A program made the position numbers and the translations under genes. Below are positions 24,235 to 32,260 of a stretch of DNA of 44,577 nt, piece by piece. Source of the DNA: an uncultured Sphingobacteriaceae bacterium (GTDB lineage: Bacteria; Bacteroidota; Bacteroidia; Sphingobacteriales; Sphingobacteriaceae); assembly GCA_946887045.1 (NCBI GenBank), contig CAMPKC010000037.1, positions 1 to 44,577 of the forward strand, read 5' to 3'. The stretch's first letter is position 1; each line of letters opens with the position of its first letter. The notes beneath the pieces were generated by a model. That model saw only the letters and a list, made by a program, of their open reading frames with translations. It was not told the DNA's origin and ran no database searches.

Positions 24235-25430
24235 TGAAGAAGAAAGTTGTTTTGGCCTTTAGTGGCGGTCTAGATACATCTTATTGTGCTATTTACCTAT
24301 CTAAAGACTTAGATCTTGAAGTACACTCTGTAATTGTTGACACCGGTGGTTTTAGTAAAGAGGAACTTGAACATATTGAGAAGAGGGCTTATGCATTAGG
24401 TGTTACATCACACCATGCTGTTGATGCTGTTAAAGGATATTATGATAGCTCAATCCGTTACCTGATTTACGGAAATGTATTAAAAAATAATACTTATCCC
24501 CTATCTGTAAGCGCAGAGCGTGTTACTCAGGCTACCGCAATTGCCGAATACGCAAAGGAAATTGGTGCTGATTTTGTTGCTCATGGTTCAACCGGAGCAG
24601 GAAACGATCAGGTTCGTTTTGACATGATTTTTAACATTCTTTGTCCGAATGTTGGCATCATCACACCTATACGTGATCTGAAGTTATCCCGCGAAGCGGA
24701 GATCGAATATTTAAAAGGTCATGGAGTTGAATTTAACTTCGAAAAAGCGCAATATTCCATTAACAAAGGTATTTGGGGAACTTCAGTTGGAGGGAAAGAA
24801 ACGCTTTCGTCGAAGGGAATTTTGCCAGAAGAAGCATGGCCAACTCAGGTAACCAAAACAGGCACCGAACAGGTTGAAATAGAATTCAAAAAAGGGGAAC
24901 TTGTTGGAGTAAATGGACAACAGTACCAACATCCTGTAGAAGCCATTCAAGCAATACAAGCATTGGCCGGGCCGTACGGGATCGGTCGTGATATACATAT
25001 TGGCGATACTATTATTGGGATTAAAGGCCGCGTTGGTTTTGAAGCAGCTGCCCCAATGGTTATTATTAAAGCCCACCATACTTTAGAAAAGCACACTCTA
25101 ACGAAATGGCAACTGAGCTGGAAAGATCAATTGGCGATGTTTTATGGTAACTGGATGCATGAAGGACAGTTTCACGATCCAATTATGCGTAATATGGAAG
25201 CTTTCCTTACCGACACCCAGAAAACTGTTTCAGGAAAAGTGTTTATTCAGTTAATGCCTTATCGTTTCCAGGTAATTGGAATTGAATCTAAGCACGATTT
25301 AATGGCTAGCAAATTCGGTAGTTACGGTGAGATGAATGAAGGCTACACTGGCGAGGATGTGAAAGGATTTTCTAAGATTTTTGGTAACCAGGTAAAGATT
25401 TACCATAGTGTGAACAGCGATGAAAGTTAG
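24234..25430 (+). CDS. argG: Argininosuccinate synthase
   Basis: The 398-residue enzyme joins citrulline and aspartate using ATP, the penultimate step of arginine synthesis. The PP-loop ATP motif AFSGGLDTS lies at residues 8-16. Further family segments include HGSTGAGNDQVRFD (about 117-130) and YSINKGIWGTSVGGKET (about 158-174). The length matches bacterial ArgG (about 400). It overlaps the GNAT gene by one base and argC by 11 bases, so it is embedded in a tight operon. Confidence 0.97.
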   Translation: MKKKVVLAFSGGLDTSYCAIYLSKDLDLEVHSVIVDTGGFSKEELEHIEKRAYALGVTSHHAVDAVKGYYDSSIRYLIYGNVLKNNTYPLSVSAERVTQATAIAEYAKEIGADFVAHGSTGAGNDQVRFDMIFNILCPNVGIITPIRDLKLSREAEIEYLKGHGVEFNFEKAQYSINKGIWGTSVGGKETLSSKGILPEEAWPTQVTKTGTEQVEIEFKKGELVGVNGQQYQHPVEAIQAIQALAGPYGIGRDIHIGDTIIGIKGRVGFEAAAPMVIIKAHHTLEKHTLTKWQLSWKDQLAMFYGNWMHEGQFHDPIMRNMEAFLTDTQKTVSGKVFIQLMPYRFQVIGIESKHDLMASKFGSYGEMNEGYTGEDVKGFSKIFGNQVKIYHSVNSDES

Positions 25431-26400
25431 AGCCGGAATTGTTGGTGGCGCGGGGTATACAGGAGGAGAATTGCTTCGGATTTTGATAAATCATCCTAAT
25501 GTTGATATCGCTTTTGTACATAGCAACAGTAACGCCGGCAATTATATTTACGATGTACATACTGATCTGATCGGCGATACGAGTATCAAATTTACTGGCG
25601 AGCTTTCGCAGGATATAGATGTTCTTTTCTTATGTGTAGGTCACGGCGATGCGAAGAAGTTTCTGGATGCAAACCCTATTGACGACACGATCAAGATTAT
25701 AGATTTAAGTCAGGATTTTAGATTAGGCAAAAATTCAACACTTGGAAATAAAACGTTTATCTACGGACTGCCAGAGCTAAACAGAGAGTCCATTAAATTA
25801 GCAAAAAACATTGCTAATCCAGGGTGTTTTGCAAGTTGCTTACAGTTCGCCTTACTTCCTTTAGCCAAAGCAGGGCTGTTAAATAAAGATGTTCATATTT
25901 CTGCGACAACCGGTTCTACTGGTGCAGGACAAAGTCTTTCATCCACTTCTCATTTCAGCTGGAGAAACAATAATCTTTCGGTCTATAAAGCTTTTGGTCA
26001 TCAGCATTTGAACGAAATTGGAGAAAGCATTAAACAACTTCAACCATCTTTTGCAGCAGAGGTTAATTTTATTCCTTACCGCGGAGATTTCACTCGAGGC
26101 ATTATGGCCTCTGTATACACTGAATGTGATTTGAGCCAGGAAGCGCTGGACGATCTCTACCAAAAATATTACGCTGAACATGAGTTTACTCATGTAAGCA
26201 AAAAGAATATCAACTTAAAGCAAGTTGTAAATACAAATAAATGCCTGGTACATGTAGAGAAACATGGAAACAAAGTCATGATACTGAGTATAATTGATAA
26301 TTTATTAAAAGGAGCATCCGGGCAAGCAGTTCAGAATATGAATTTGATGTTTGGATTTGACGAGAGGGCAGGATTGAGGCTGAAAGCGCAGGCGTTTTGA
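25420..26400 (+). CDS. argC: N-acetyl-gamma-glutamyl-phosphate reductase
   Basis: The 326-residue NADPH-dependent reductase converts N-acylglutamyl phosphate to the semialdehyde. The dinucleotide-binding loop GIVGGAGYTGGELLR opens the protein. Catalytic Cys136 sits in ANPGCFASC. FVHSNSNAG and HQHLNEI are typical of the family. Its ATG lies within the last codons of argG. The stop at 26400 is followed directly by the left arm of an inverted repeat around a four-helix-bundle gene, which separates argC from argD. Confidence 0.96.
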   Translation: MKVRAGIVGGAGYTGGELLRILINHPNVDIAFVHSNSNAGNYIYDVHTDLIGDTSIKFTGELSQDIDVLFLCVGHGDAKKFLDANPIDDTIKIIDLSQDFRLGKNSTLGNKTFIYGLPELNRESIKLAKNIANPGCFASCLQFALLPLAKAGLLNKDVHISATTGSTGAGQSLSSTSHFSWRNNNLSVYKAFGHQHLNEIGESIKQLQPSFAAEVNFIPYRGDFTRGIMASVYTECDLSQEALDDLYQKYYAEHEFTHVSKKNINLKQVVNTNKCLVHVEKHGNKVMILSIIDNLLKGASGQAVQNMNLMFGFDERAGLRLKAQAF

Positions 26401-26404
26401 GCAG

Positions 26405-26817
26405 AAAGGATAAAGCCTAAAGCTGAAAGCTCATGCGTGACTATAAGAAACTTGAAGTATGGAGAAGAGCACATCAATTAACTTTGTTTGTGTATCGGGA
26501 CGTACTTCCATTATTTCCACAGCATGAAACTTTTAGCCTAGCTTCGCAAACTAAACGGGCAGCCTATTCTATTTCGATGAATATCGTTGAAGGTTGTGGC
26601 AAGCACACTGAAAAAGACTTCACGAATTTTCTCGATATAAGTTTAGGTTCAACACATGAATTGGAGTATTGCTGTCTATTGTCTAAAGATTTAAATTATC
26701 TTCCTGAAGAGGTATTTGTAATTATAAATAATGAAGTAAATCAGGTGAAAGCAATGCTTATCGGCTTAATCAAGTCTATACGTGGCTAGAAGCTTTATGC
26801 TTTCAGCTTTTACCTTT
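26405..26817 (+). mobile_element. IVS-like element: four-helix-bundle gene between inverted repeats
   Basis: The perfect 12-bp inverted repeats AAAGCTGAAAGC (26419-26430) and GCTTTCAGCTTT (26799-26810) enclose a single gene of the S23/IVS family. Additional AAAGG (26405-26409) and CCTTT (26813-26817) extend the symmetry. This is the architecture of intervening sequences in 23S rRNA genes, here sitting between argC and argD in the reading direction of the operon. Mobility is inferred; no target duplication is evident. Confidence 0.6.
26433..26789 (+). CDS. Four-helix-bundle protein (S23/IVS family)
   Basis: The 118-residue protein belongs to the four-helix-bundle family related to the S23 intervening-sequence protein and to Avd of diversity-generating retroelements. 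Recognisable stretches are MRDYKKLEVWRRAHQL, ASQTKRAAYSISMNIVEGCG (about 38-57) and DISLGSTHELEYCCLLSKDL. The helices are basic and probably bind nucleic acid as an oligomer. The start codon follows the left inverted repeat by 2 nt. It has no known part in arginine synthesis, and its location looks like an insertion into the operon. Confidence 0.9.
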   Translation: MRDYKKLEVWRRAHQLTLFVYRDVLPLFPQHETFSLASQTKRAAYSISMNIVEGCGKHTEKDFTNFLDISLGSTHELEYCCLLSKDLNYLPEEVFVIINNEVNQVKAMLIGLIKSIRG

Positions 26818-26830
26818 AACCTTAATATAC

Positions 26831-27979
26831 ATGAAACTATTCGACGTTTACCCAATAAATAATATCGAAATTGTTAAAGGACAAGGCAGTCTTGTTTGGG
26901 ATAAAAATGGACAGGAGTACCTGGATTTATACGGCGGTCACGCTGTAATCTCTATCGGGCATACTCATCCGCATTATGTTAGCCGACTTACAGAACAATT
27001 AAATAAGCTGGGTTTCTATTCTAATTCGGTTGAAATTCCGCTTCAAGCTGAATTAGCGGAAAAGCTGGGGAAAGTTTCGGGCAGAGAAGATTATCAGTTA
27101 TTTTTAATTAGCTCTGGAGCAGAAGCAGTCGAAAATGCTTTAAAACTCGCTTCATTTTATAATGAACGTAAAAAGATAATCTCTTTTACAGGAGCGTTTC
27201 ACGGCCGGACATCTCTTGCAGTTTCAGTTACAAATAATCCAAAACTTGTAGCGCCGGTTAACGAAACTGACAATGTCATTTTTCTTCCTCATAATGATGA
27301 GGCTGCTTTAGAGCAGGCTTTCGCCGAATCAGGAAATGAGATCTGTGCAGTGATCATCGAAGGGATTCAAGGCGTTGGCGGAATAAAAGTGGCAACAGAA
27401 AGTTTCCTTCAAAAAATCCGTTCACTTTGCGATAAATATAACTCTGTCTTTATCGCTGACTCGGTTCAATGTGGCTATGGAAGAAGCGGGAAATTTTATT
27501 CACATGATTTTGCCGGCGTAGATGCAGATATTTACACCATGGCCAAAGGAATGGGCAATGGTTTTCCAATCGCCGGAATATCAATATCTCCGAAGTTTAA
27601 GGCATGGCATTATATGCTGGGAACTACTTTCGGAGGAAACCATTTGGCTTGTTCAGCCGGTTTAGCTGTTCTGGAAGTTATCGAACAAGATAATCTGATG
27701 CAGAATGCTGCTGAAGTTGGGACGTACTTATTAAACGAGTTAAAAAAAATTGACAGAATAAAAGAAGTTAGAGGCCGTGGCCTAATGATAGGAATTGAGT
27801 TACCGGACGAATTAAGTCATGTAAAAAAAGACCTTTTATTTAAGCATCATATCTTTACAGGGGAAGCAAAACCAAATGTGATTCGTTTGTTGCCTGCTCT
27901 GAATTTAAGTAAAGCTCATGCAGATAGATTTCTTGAAGCTTTCAGCAAAACAGTAGCCGAACAGCCAGTTTCAGTTTAG
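26831..27979 (+). CDS. argD: Acetylornithine/succinylornithine aminotransferase
   Basis: The 382-residue class III PLP aminotransferase makes N-acylornithine from the semialdehyde using glutamate. The cofactor-binding Lys239 lies in YTMAKGMGNGFPIAG. LISSGAEAVENALKLA and FHGRTSLAVSVT form the PLP phosphate-binding region. The length is typical of ArgD. It lies 41 bp after the right stop of the inserted four-helix-bundle gene and 38 bp before argF', with a direct-repeat pair in the latter gap. Confidence 0.95.
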   Translation: MKLFDVYPINNIEIVKGQGSLVWDKNGQEYLDLYGGHAVISIGHTHPHYVSRLTEQLNKLGFYSNSVEIPLQAELAEKLGKVSGREDYQLFLISSGAEAVENALKLASFYNERKKIISFTGAFHGRTSLAVSVTNNPKLVAPVNETDNVIFLPHNDEAALEQAFAESGNEICAVIIEGIQGVGGIKVATESFLQKIRSLCDKYNSVFIADSVQCGYGRSGKFYSHDFAGVDADIYTMAKGMGNGFPIAGISISPKFKAWHYMLGTTFGGNHLACSAGLAVLEVIEQDNLMQNAAEVGTYLLNELKKIDRIKEVRGRGLMIGIELPDELSHVKKDLLFKHHIFTGEAKPNVIRLLPALNLSKAHADRFLEAFSKTVAEQPVSV

Positions 27980-27980
27980 C

Positions 27981-28013
27981 TCTCAAATCTTATGTCTCAT
28001 ATCTCAAATCTTA
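27981..28013. repeat. Direct repeat pair TCTCAAATCTTA in argD-argF' gap
   Basis: Two identical 12-bp copies (27981-27992 and 28002-28013) are separated by TGTCTCATA, nearly filling the 38-bp gap. This resembles half of the palindromic intergenic elements seen elsewhere in the window. Confidence 0.55.
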
Positions 28014-28017
28014 ATAG

Positions 28018-28977
28018 ATGAAATTATTCACCTCAGTACACGATGTTGCCAATGTTCCGGCTATTGTAAAAGAAGCATTAGAACTTAAAGCAAATCCATT
28101 CGCTCATCAGGAACTTGGAAAAAATAAGACCATCGGGTTAATTTTCCTTAATCCGAGTCTTCGTACCCGTTTAAGCACTCAAAAAGCGGCTCTTAATTTG
28201 GGCATGAATGCCATTGTGATGAATATCGACAAAGAAGGATGGGCGTTGGAAACCCGTGATGGTGTGGTGATGAATGGAACTACAGTGGAGCATATTCGCG
28301 AAGCTGCTGGTGTGATGGGAGAATATTGTGATATTTTGGGAATCAGGTCTTTTCCGAGTCTAAAGGATAAAGAAGAAGATTACAGTGAAGATATCTTTAA
28401 CAAGTTTATCAAATACAGTGGTATTCCAGTGGTAAGCTTAGAAAGCGCGACCCGTCATCCGCTGCAAAGCCTAGCTGATTTAATAACGATAGAAGAGCAT
28501 AAAAAAACGGCGAAACCTAAAGTTGTTTTAACCTGGGCTCCGCATGTAAAAGCGCTTCCGCAAGCTGTGCCTAACTCGTTTGCAGAATGGATGTGTAAAG
28601 CTCAGCAAGAGGGAATGATTGATTTTGTAATTACTCATCCTGAAGGATATGAGCTTGCAGAACAATTTACGCCTGGAGCGTCAATTACTTACAATCAGGA
28701 GGAAGCATTGGCCGGTGCAGACTTTGTTTATGTAAAAAACTGGTCAAGCTATCAGGATTACGGTAAGGTTTTAAGCGATGGTGAAGGTTGGATGATGACT
28801 CAGGAGAAGCTGAAAATCACTAATCAGGGAAAAGTGATGCACTGCCTGCCGGTTCGCCGGGATTTAGAGCTTGGATCTGATATATTGGACAGTGACGATT
28901 CTTTAGTGATTAAAGAAGCTGGAAATCGGGTTTGGGCTGCTCAAGTGGTGATAAAAAGTATATTGGAGGCGTTATAA
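28018..28977 (+). CDS. argF': N-succinyl/N-acetyl-ornithine carbamoyltransferase (ArgF')
   Basis: The 319-residue transcarbamylase acts on N-acylated ornithine rather than free ornithine. The carbamoyl phosphate motif SLRTR is at 47-51. The family hallmark ALPQAVPNSFAEW lies near 180, and HCLPVRR is near 276. Aligned from memory with Bacteroides fragilis succinylornithine transcarbamylase, Val90 (in GTTVEHI) occupies the Pro90 position that sets acyl specificity; acetylornithine enzymes have Glu there. A small residue favours succinylornithine. Its stop overlaps the argB start (TAATG). Confidence 0.93.
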   Translation: MKLFTSVHDVANVPAIVKEALELKANPFAHQELGKNKTIGLIFLNPSLRTRLSTQKAALNLGMNAIVMNIDKEGWALETRDGVVMNGTTVEHIREAAGVMGEYCDILGIRSFPSLKDKEEDYSEDIFNKFIKYSGIPVVSLESATRHPLQSLADLITIEEHKKTAKPKVVLTWAPHVKALPQAVPNSFAEWMCKAQQEGMIDFVITHPEGYELAEQFTPGASITYNQEEALAGADFVYVKNWSSYQDYGKVLSDGEGWMMTQEKLKITNQGKVMHCLPVRRDLELGSDILDSDDSLVIKEAGNRVWAAQVVIKSILEAL

Positions 28978-29765
28978 TGAATCCACTTTACGTCATCAAA
29001 ATCGGCGGCAATGTCATAGATAATTCTGAGAACCTGTACAATTTTCTGAATGATTTTGCAGGAATTGAAGGGCATAAAATTCTTATTCATGGGGGTGGTA
29101 AGTTAGCGACTGATTTATCCCATACAATGGGAATAGAACCTAAAATGGTTGATGGTCGCCGGATAACAGATATTGAAACCCTACGCATTGTAACTATGGT
29201 GTACGCTGGTTTGATAAATAAAAACATCGTTGCTCAGTTACAACGCTTCGAATGCAATGCTATCGGTTTAACTGGTGCCGATGCCAATCTTATCCGTGCA
29301 AACAGGCGACCTGTTAAGGATATTGATTACGGCTTTGTCGGCGACTTACATGAAGGTTCTGTTGCAAAAAATAGATTGAGCGACTTGCTTGAAGCGGGTT
29401 TAATCCCGGTTTTTTCTGCAATTACTCACGATGGCGAAGGTCAGCTTCTAAATACCAATGCTGATACCATTGCATCAGCTATCGCGATAGCAATGTCTTC
29501 GAGATACAAAGTTAGTCTCGTATATTGCTTCGAGAAAAAAGGAGTGCTTACTGATGTTGCTGACGATGAATCGGTTATCAGACAAATCAGTTCTTCGGAA
29601 TTTGGAAAGCTAAAAGCCGATGAAATTATTGCTGGAGGAATGCTTCCTAAGTTGGAGAACGCCTTCAAAGCAATAAACAGTGGAGTGAGTGAGGTGTATA
29701 TCGGTAAATCAGATGAGCTTGCTCTTTTAAATCAACAATTATTCGGAACACGATTATTTGCATAA
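28977..29765 (+). CDS. argB: Acetylglutamate kinase
   Basis: The 262-residue amino-acid kinase phosphorylates N-acylglutamate, the committed step. Lys8 with Gly10/Gly11 (VIKIGGNV) and HGGGK at 38-42 form the phosphate-binding loops. LLNTNADTIASAIAI is the ATP-side signature. The start at 28977 was chosen because it gives MNPLYVIKIGG and overlaps the argF' stop by one base; a longer upstream frame adds 15 unlikely residues. No N-terminal helix of the arginine-inhibited hexameric type is seen, so feedback control may be weak or absent. Confidence 0.94.
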   Translation: MNPLYVIKIGGNVIDNSENLYNFLNDFAGIEGHKILIHGGGKLATDLSHTMGIEPKMVDGRRITDIETLRIVTMVYAGLINKNIVAQLQRFECNAIGLTGADANLIRANRRPVKDIDYGFVGDLHEGSVAKNRLSDLLEAGLIPVFSAITHDGEGQLLNTNADTIASAIAIAMSSRYKVSLVYCFEKKGVLTDVADDESVIRQISSSEFGKLKADEIIAGGMLPKLENAFKAINSGVSEVYIGKSDELALLNQQLFGTRLFA

Positions 29766-29766
29766 A

Positions 29767-30582
29767 ATGGAGAATAACGGAAATATAGCCATACTTGGCA
29801 GTGGAAATATGGGACTGGCTTTTGCGTCGGGTTTGGTGAAATCGAACACTTATAAGCCTTCGCAAATTATCCTGACAAGAAGAAGCATTACCAATCTTAC
29901 AAAAGAAGCTGAAGAAGGGTACCAAACTACTACTAACAATTTTGAAGCGGCATCAAAGGCATCTATCGTTGTTTTGGCGGTTTTGCCTCAACAGCTAAAT
30001 TCGCTTTTGGCGGAAATTGAGGGAGCCATAAATCCTAAAAAGCATTTGATTATTTCTGTTATTACCGGCGTTACATGTAAAGATATTAAAGCAAAACTTA
30101 GTGAGGAAATTCAGGTTGTTCGTGCAATGCCTAACACTGCAATATCAATTGGGCAATCGATGACATGTATAACAACTGACAATGCCAGTAAGGAATACTT
30201 AGATCTTACAGAAAAGCTGTTTGAAACTGTAGGTTCTGTTGTACAGATACATGAAGATCTGATGTCGTCTGCAACAGCTTTATGTGCTTGTGGTATAGCA
30301 TTTTTTTTACGAGCAATTCGTGCTGCATCTCAAGGTGGGGTTGAGATAGGTTTCCACGCTGAAGATGCTTTAAAAATGGCCGTGCAAACCGCGAAAGGTG
30401 CGGCAGATCTATTACTGCTTCACGGTAGTCACCCAGAACATGAAATCGACAAAGTAACTTCTCCTAAAGGATGTACCATTGCCGGCTTGAACGAAATGGA
30501 GCATCAAGGCTTTAGTTCGGCATTGATTAAAGGGATAAAACTTTCTGCTCTAAAAGCCGGGGGATTATATAAAGAGAATTAA
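29767..30582 (+). CDS. proC: Pyrroline-5-carboxylate reductase
   Basis: The 271-residue protein has the NAD(P) loop ILGSGNMGLAFASG (about 9-22) and the C-terminal P5CR dimerisation motif TSPKGCTIAGLNEMEHQGF, with VRAMPNTAISIGQSMT in the middle. It reduces pyrroline-5-carboxylate to proline. Placement inside the arginine operon suggests joint control of arginine and proline synthesis, or use of glutamate or ornithine semialdehyde. The ATG at 29767 is 1 nt after the argB stop; an in-frame TTG slightly upstream is less likely. Confidence 0.92.
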   Translation: MENNGNIAILGSGNMGLAFASGLVKSNTYKPSQIILTRRSITNLTKEAEEGYQTTTNNFEAASKASIVVLAVLPQQLNSLLAEIEGAINPKKHLIISVITGVTCKDIKAKLSEEIQVVRAMPNTAISIGQSMTCITTDNASKEYLDLTEKLFETVGSVVQIHEDLMSSATALCACGIAFFLRAIRAASQGGVEIGFHAEDALKMAVQTAKGAADLLLLHGSHPEHEIDKVTSPKGCTIAGLNEMEHQGFSSALIKGIKLSALKAGGLYKEN

Positions 30583-30587
30583 TTCTA

Positions 30588-31649
30588 ATGACTGATAAAC
30601 TTGCAGCAGAAAGTATAGATTTATTGCAAAGTCTTATTGCCATTCCTTCTTACAGCAGGGAAGAAGACAAGACGGCTTATATACTTGAGCTCTTTTTTTC
30701 AGAACATGGGCTGCAACCGAAACGCAAGAAGAATAATATCTGGAGCGTAAATTATCATTACGATCCTCAAAAGCCCACAATCCTTCTTAATTCACATCAC
30801 GATACCGTAAAACCCAACCCTGGATACACCCGCAATCCTTTTTCGTCGGATATTGAGGATGGGAAACTATTTGGTTTGGGTAGTAACGATGCCGGAGGGT
30901 GCCTGGTTTCTCTTATTGCAGCTTTCCGGTATTTCTACGATAAAAGGGACCTTAAATATAATTTATGTATTGCTGCAACCGCAGAAGAAGAGATCTCCGG
31001 AAAAAATGGGATAGAATCACTTGTCCCTGATTTAGGTCCACTAGATTTTGCCATCGTGGGCGAACCAACCCTGATGGATTTAGCTATTGCTGAAAGAGGA
31101 TTGATGGTACTTGATTGCGTGGCTCACGGAAAAGCCGGACACGCTGCAAGAGAAGAAGGTGAGAATGCTATTTATAAAGCAATAAAAGATATTGATTGGT
31201 TCCGCACATTTAAATTCCCTAAAGAATCTGAACTTTTCGGTCCTGTAAAAATGTCGATAACAGTTATCAATGCGGGATCGCAGCACAATGTCGTTCCTGC
31301 AGAATGCACCTTTACTGTCGATGTTCGCGTTACTGACGCCTATCGGAATGAAGAGGTTGTAGACATAATAAAGCAACATGTTGCTTGTGACGTAACTCCT
31401 CGATCGACAAGGCTGAAGCCTTCTTCTATAAGTAAGGATCATCCATTTGTTCAGGCGGGATTAGCTTTAGGAAGAAAAACTTATGGCTCGCCTACGACAA
31501 GTGATCAGGCATTGCTGGATATAACTTCGGTTAAGATTGGTCCGGGTGATAGTGCAAGATCTCACATGGCTGATGAATTTATTTATGTAGATGAAATTCG
31601 CGAGGGGATTGAGTTGTACGTGAAAATCTTGGAAAAATTATTGCTTTAA
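30588..31649 (+). CDS. argE: M20 family deacylase, N-acylornithine/N-acylcitrulline deacetylase
   Basis: The 353-residue M20 metallopeptidase has a di-zinc site: His70 and Asp72 (NSHHDTVKP), bridging Asp101 (GSNDAGG), and the catalytic Glu133 with Glu134 (TAEEEISG). Pathway logic with ArgF' upstream means its likely substrate is N-acylcitrulline, yielding citrulline for ArgG. The dimerisation domain lies at about 165-280. It starts 5 nt after proC and is followed by a toxin-antitoxin pair before argH. Confidence 0.9.
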   Translation: MTDKLAAESIDLLQSLIAIPSYSREEDKTAYILELFFSEHGLQPKRKKNNIWSVNYHYDPQKPTILLNSHHDTVKPNPGYTRNPFSSDIEDGKLFGLGSNDAGGCLVSLIAAFRYFYDKRDLKYNLCIAATAEEEISGKNGIESLVPDLGPLDFAIVGEPTLMDLAIAERGLMVLDCVAHGKAGHAAREEGENAIYKAIKDIDWFRTFKFPKESELFGPVKMSITVINAGSQHNVVPAECTFTVDVRVTDAYRNEEVVDIIKQHVACDVTPRSTRLKPSSISKDHPFVQAGLALGRKTYGSPTTSDQALLDITSVKIGPGDSARSHMADEFIYVDEIREGIELYVKILEKLLL

Positions 31650-31691
31650 TTCATACTTGATAGATTTGTATCTTTGAATAATTTGCTGGAC

Positions 31692-31916
31692 ATGACTGAT
31701 TATAGAAATTATATTGAGATAAGACCTGATGTACGCTTTGGAAAACCTTGTGTCAAGTCTACCAGAATTTCTGTTTCTGATGTATTGAGTTGGATGGCAA
31801 ATGGAATGACTACAGAAGACATCGTCAATGATTTTCCTGAATTGTCGGAGGAGCAAATCCATGCTTGCTTAGCTTATGCCGCAGATAAGGAACATAAATT
31901 ACGGGTAATCCAGTGA
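31692..31916 (+). CDS. DUF433 antitoxin-like protein
   Basis: The 74-residue DUF433 protein has RPDVRFGKPCVKSTRISVSD followed by the winged helix-turn-helix region VLSWMANGMTTEDIVNDFPE. DUF433 proteins are VapB-type antitoxins paired with PIN-like toxins. The ATG at 31692 gives the normal start MTDYRNYIEI; an upstream TTG would add six residues. Its stop overlaps the GTG start of the toxin gene by 4 nt, the standard layout of such pairs. It lies in the arginine operon after argE. Confidence 0.9.
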   Translation: MTDYRNYIEIRPDVRFGKPCVKSTRISVSDVLSWMANGMTTEDIVNDFPELSEEQIHACLAYAADKEHKLRVIQ

Positions 31917-32245
31917 AGCTACTTTTCGATCAGAATATTTCATTCAGGATACTCAAAATTCTTAACAATCATTTTCCAGGCTCTGCCCAGGTGCGCGAGT
32001 TGAAATTAGAAGGATCAACCGATCAGGAAATCTGGAAGTTTGCAAAGGTCAATAATTACGTCATAGTAAGTTTCGATGCTGATTTCTACGATTTTTCGAG
32101 TTTGTATGGCCATCCGTCTAAAATAATTTGGCTGCGCACAGGCAACACAAAAACTTTTTATATTGCAAATCTTCTAATTCAAAAAGAAGGTTTAATCAAA
32201 TCATTTTTAGAAGACGAGGAGATCTCATGCCTTGAAATCTATTAG
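31913..32245 (+). CDS. DUF5615 PIN-like toxin
   Basis: The 110-residue protein starts at GTG and has the DUF5615 pattern: LLFDQNIS near the N-terminus with the first acidic residue, AKVNNYVIVSFDADFYD (about 44-60) with further acidic residues, and IIWLRTGN. PIN-like toxins cleave RNA. It is coupled to the DUF433 antitoxin and ends 15 nt before argH, so the pair is transcribed with the arginine genes unless it has its own promoter, which I do not see. Confidence 0.9.
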   Translation: MKLLFDQNISFRILKILNNHFPGSAQVRELKLEGSTDQEIWKFAKVNNYVIVSFDADFYDFSSLYGHPSKIIWLRTGNTKTFYIANLLIQKEGLIKSFLEDEEISCLEIY

Positions 32246-32260
32246 TATATCGTAAATCGA

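Noticed and set aside
28932..28976. Upstream extension of argB adding 15 residues
   Set aside because: The extension overlaps argF' coding sequence, and the ATG at 28977 gives the canonical kinase N-terminus with a TAATG junction.
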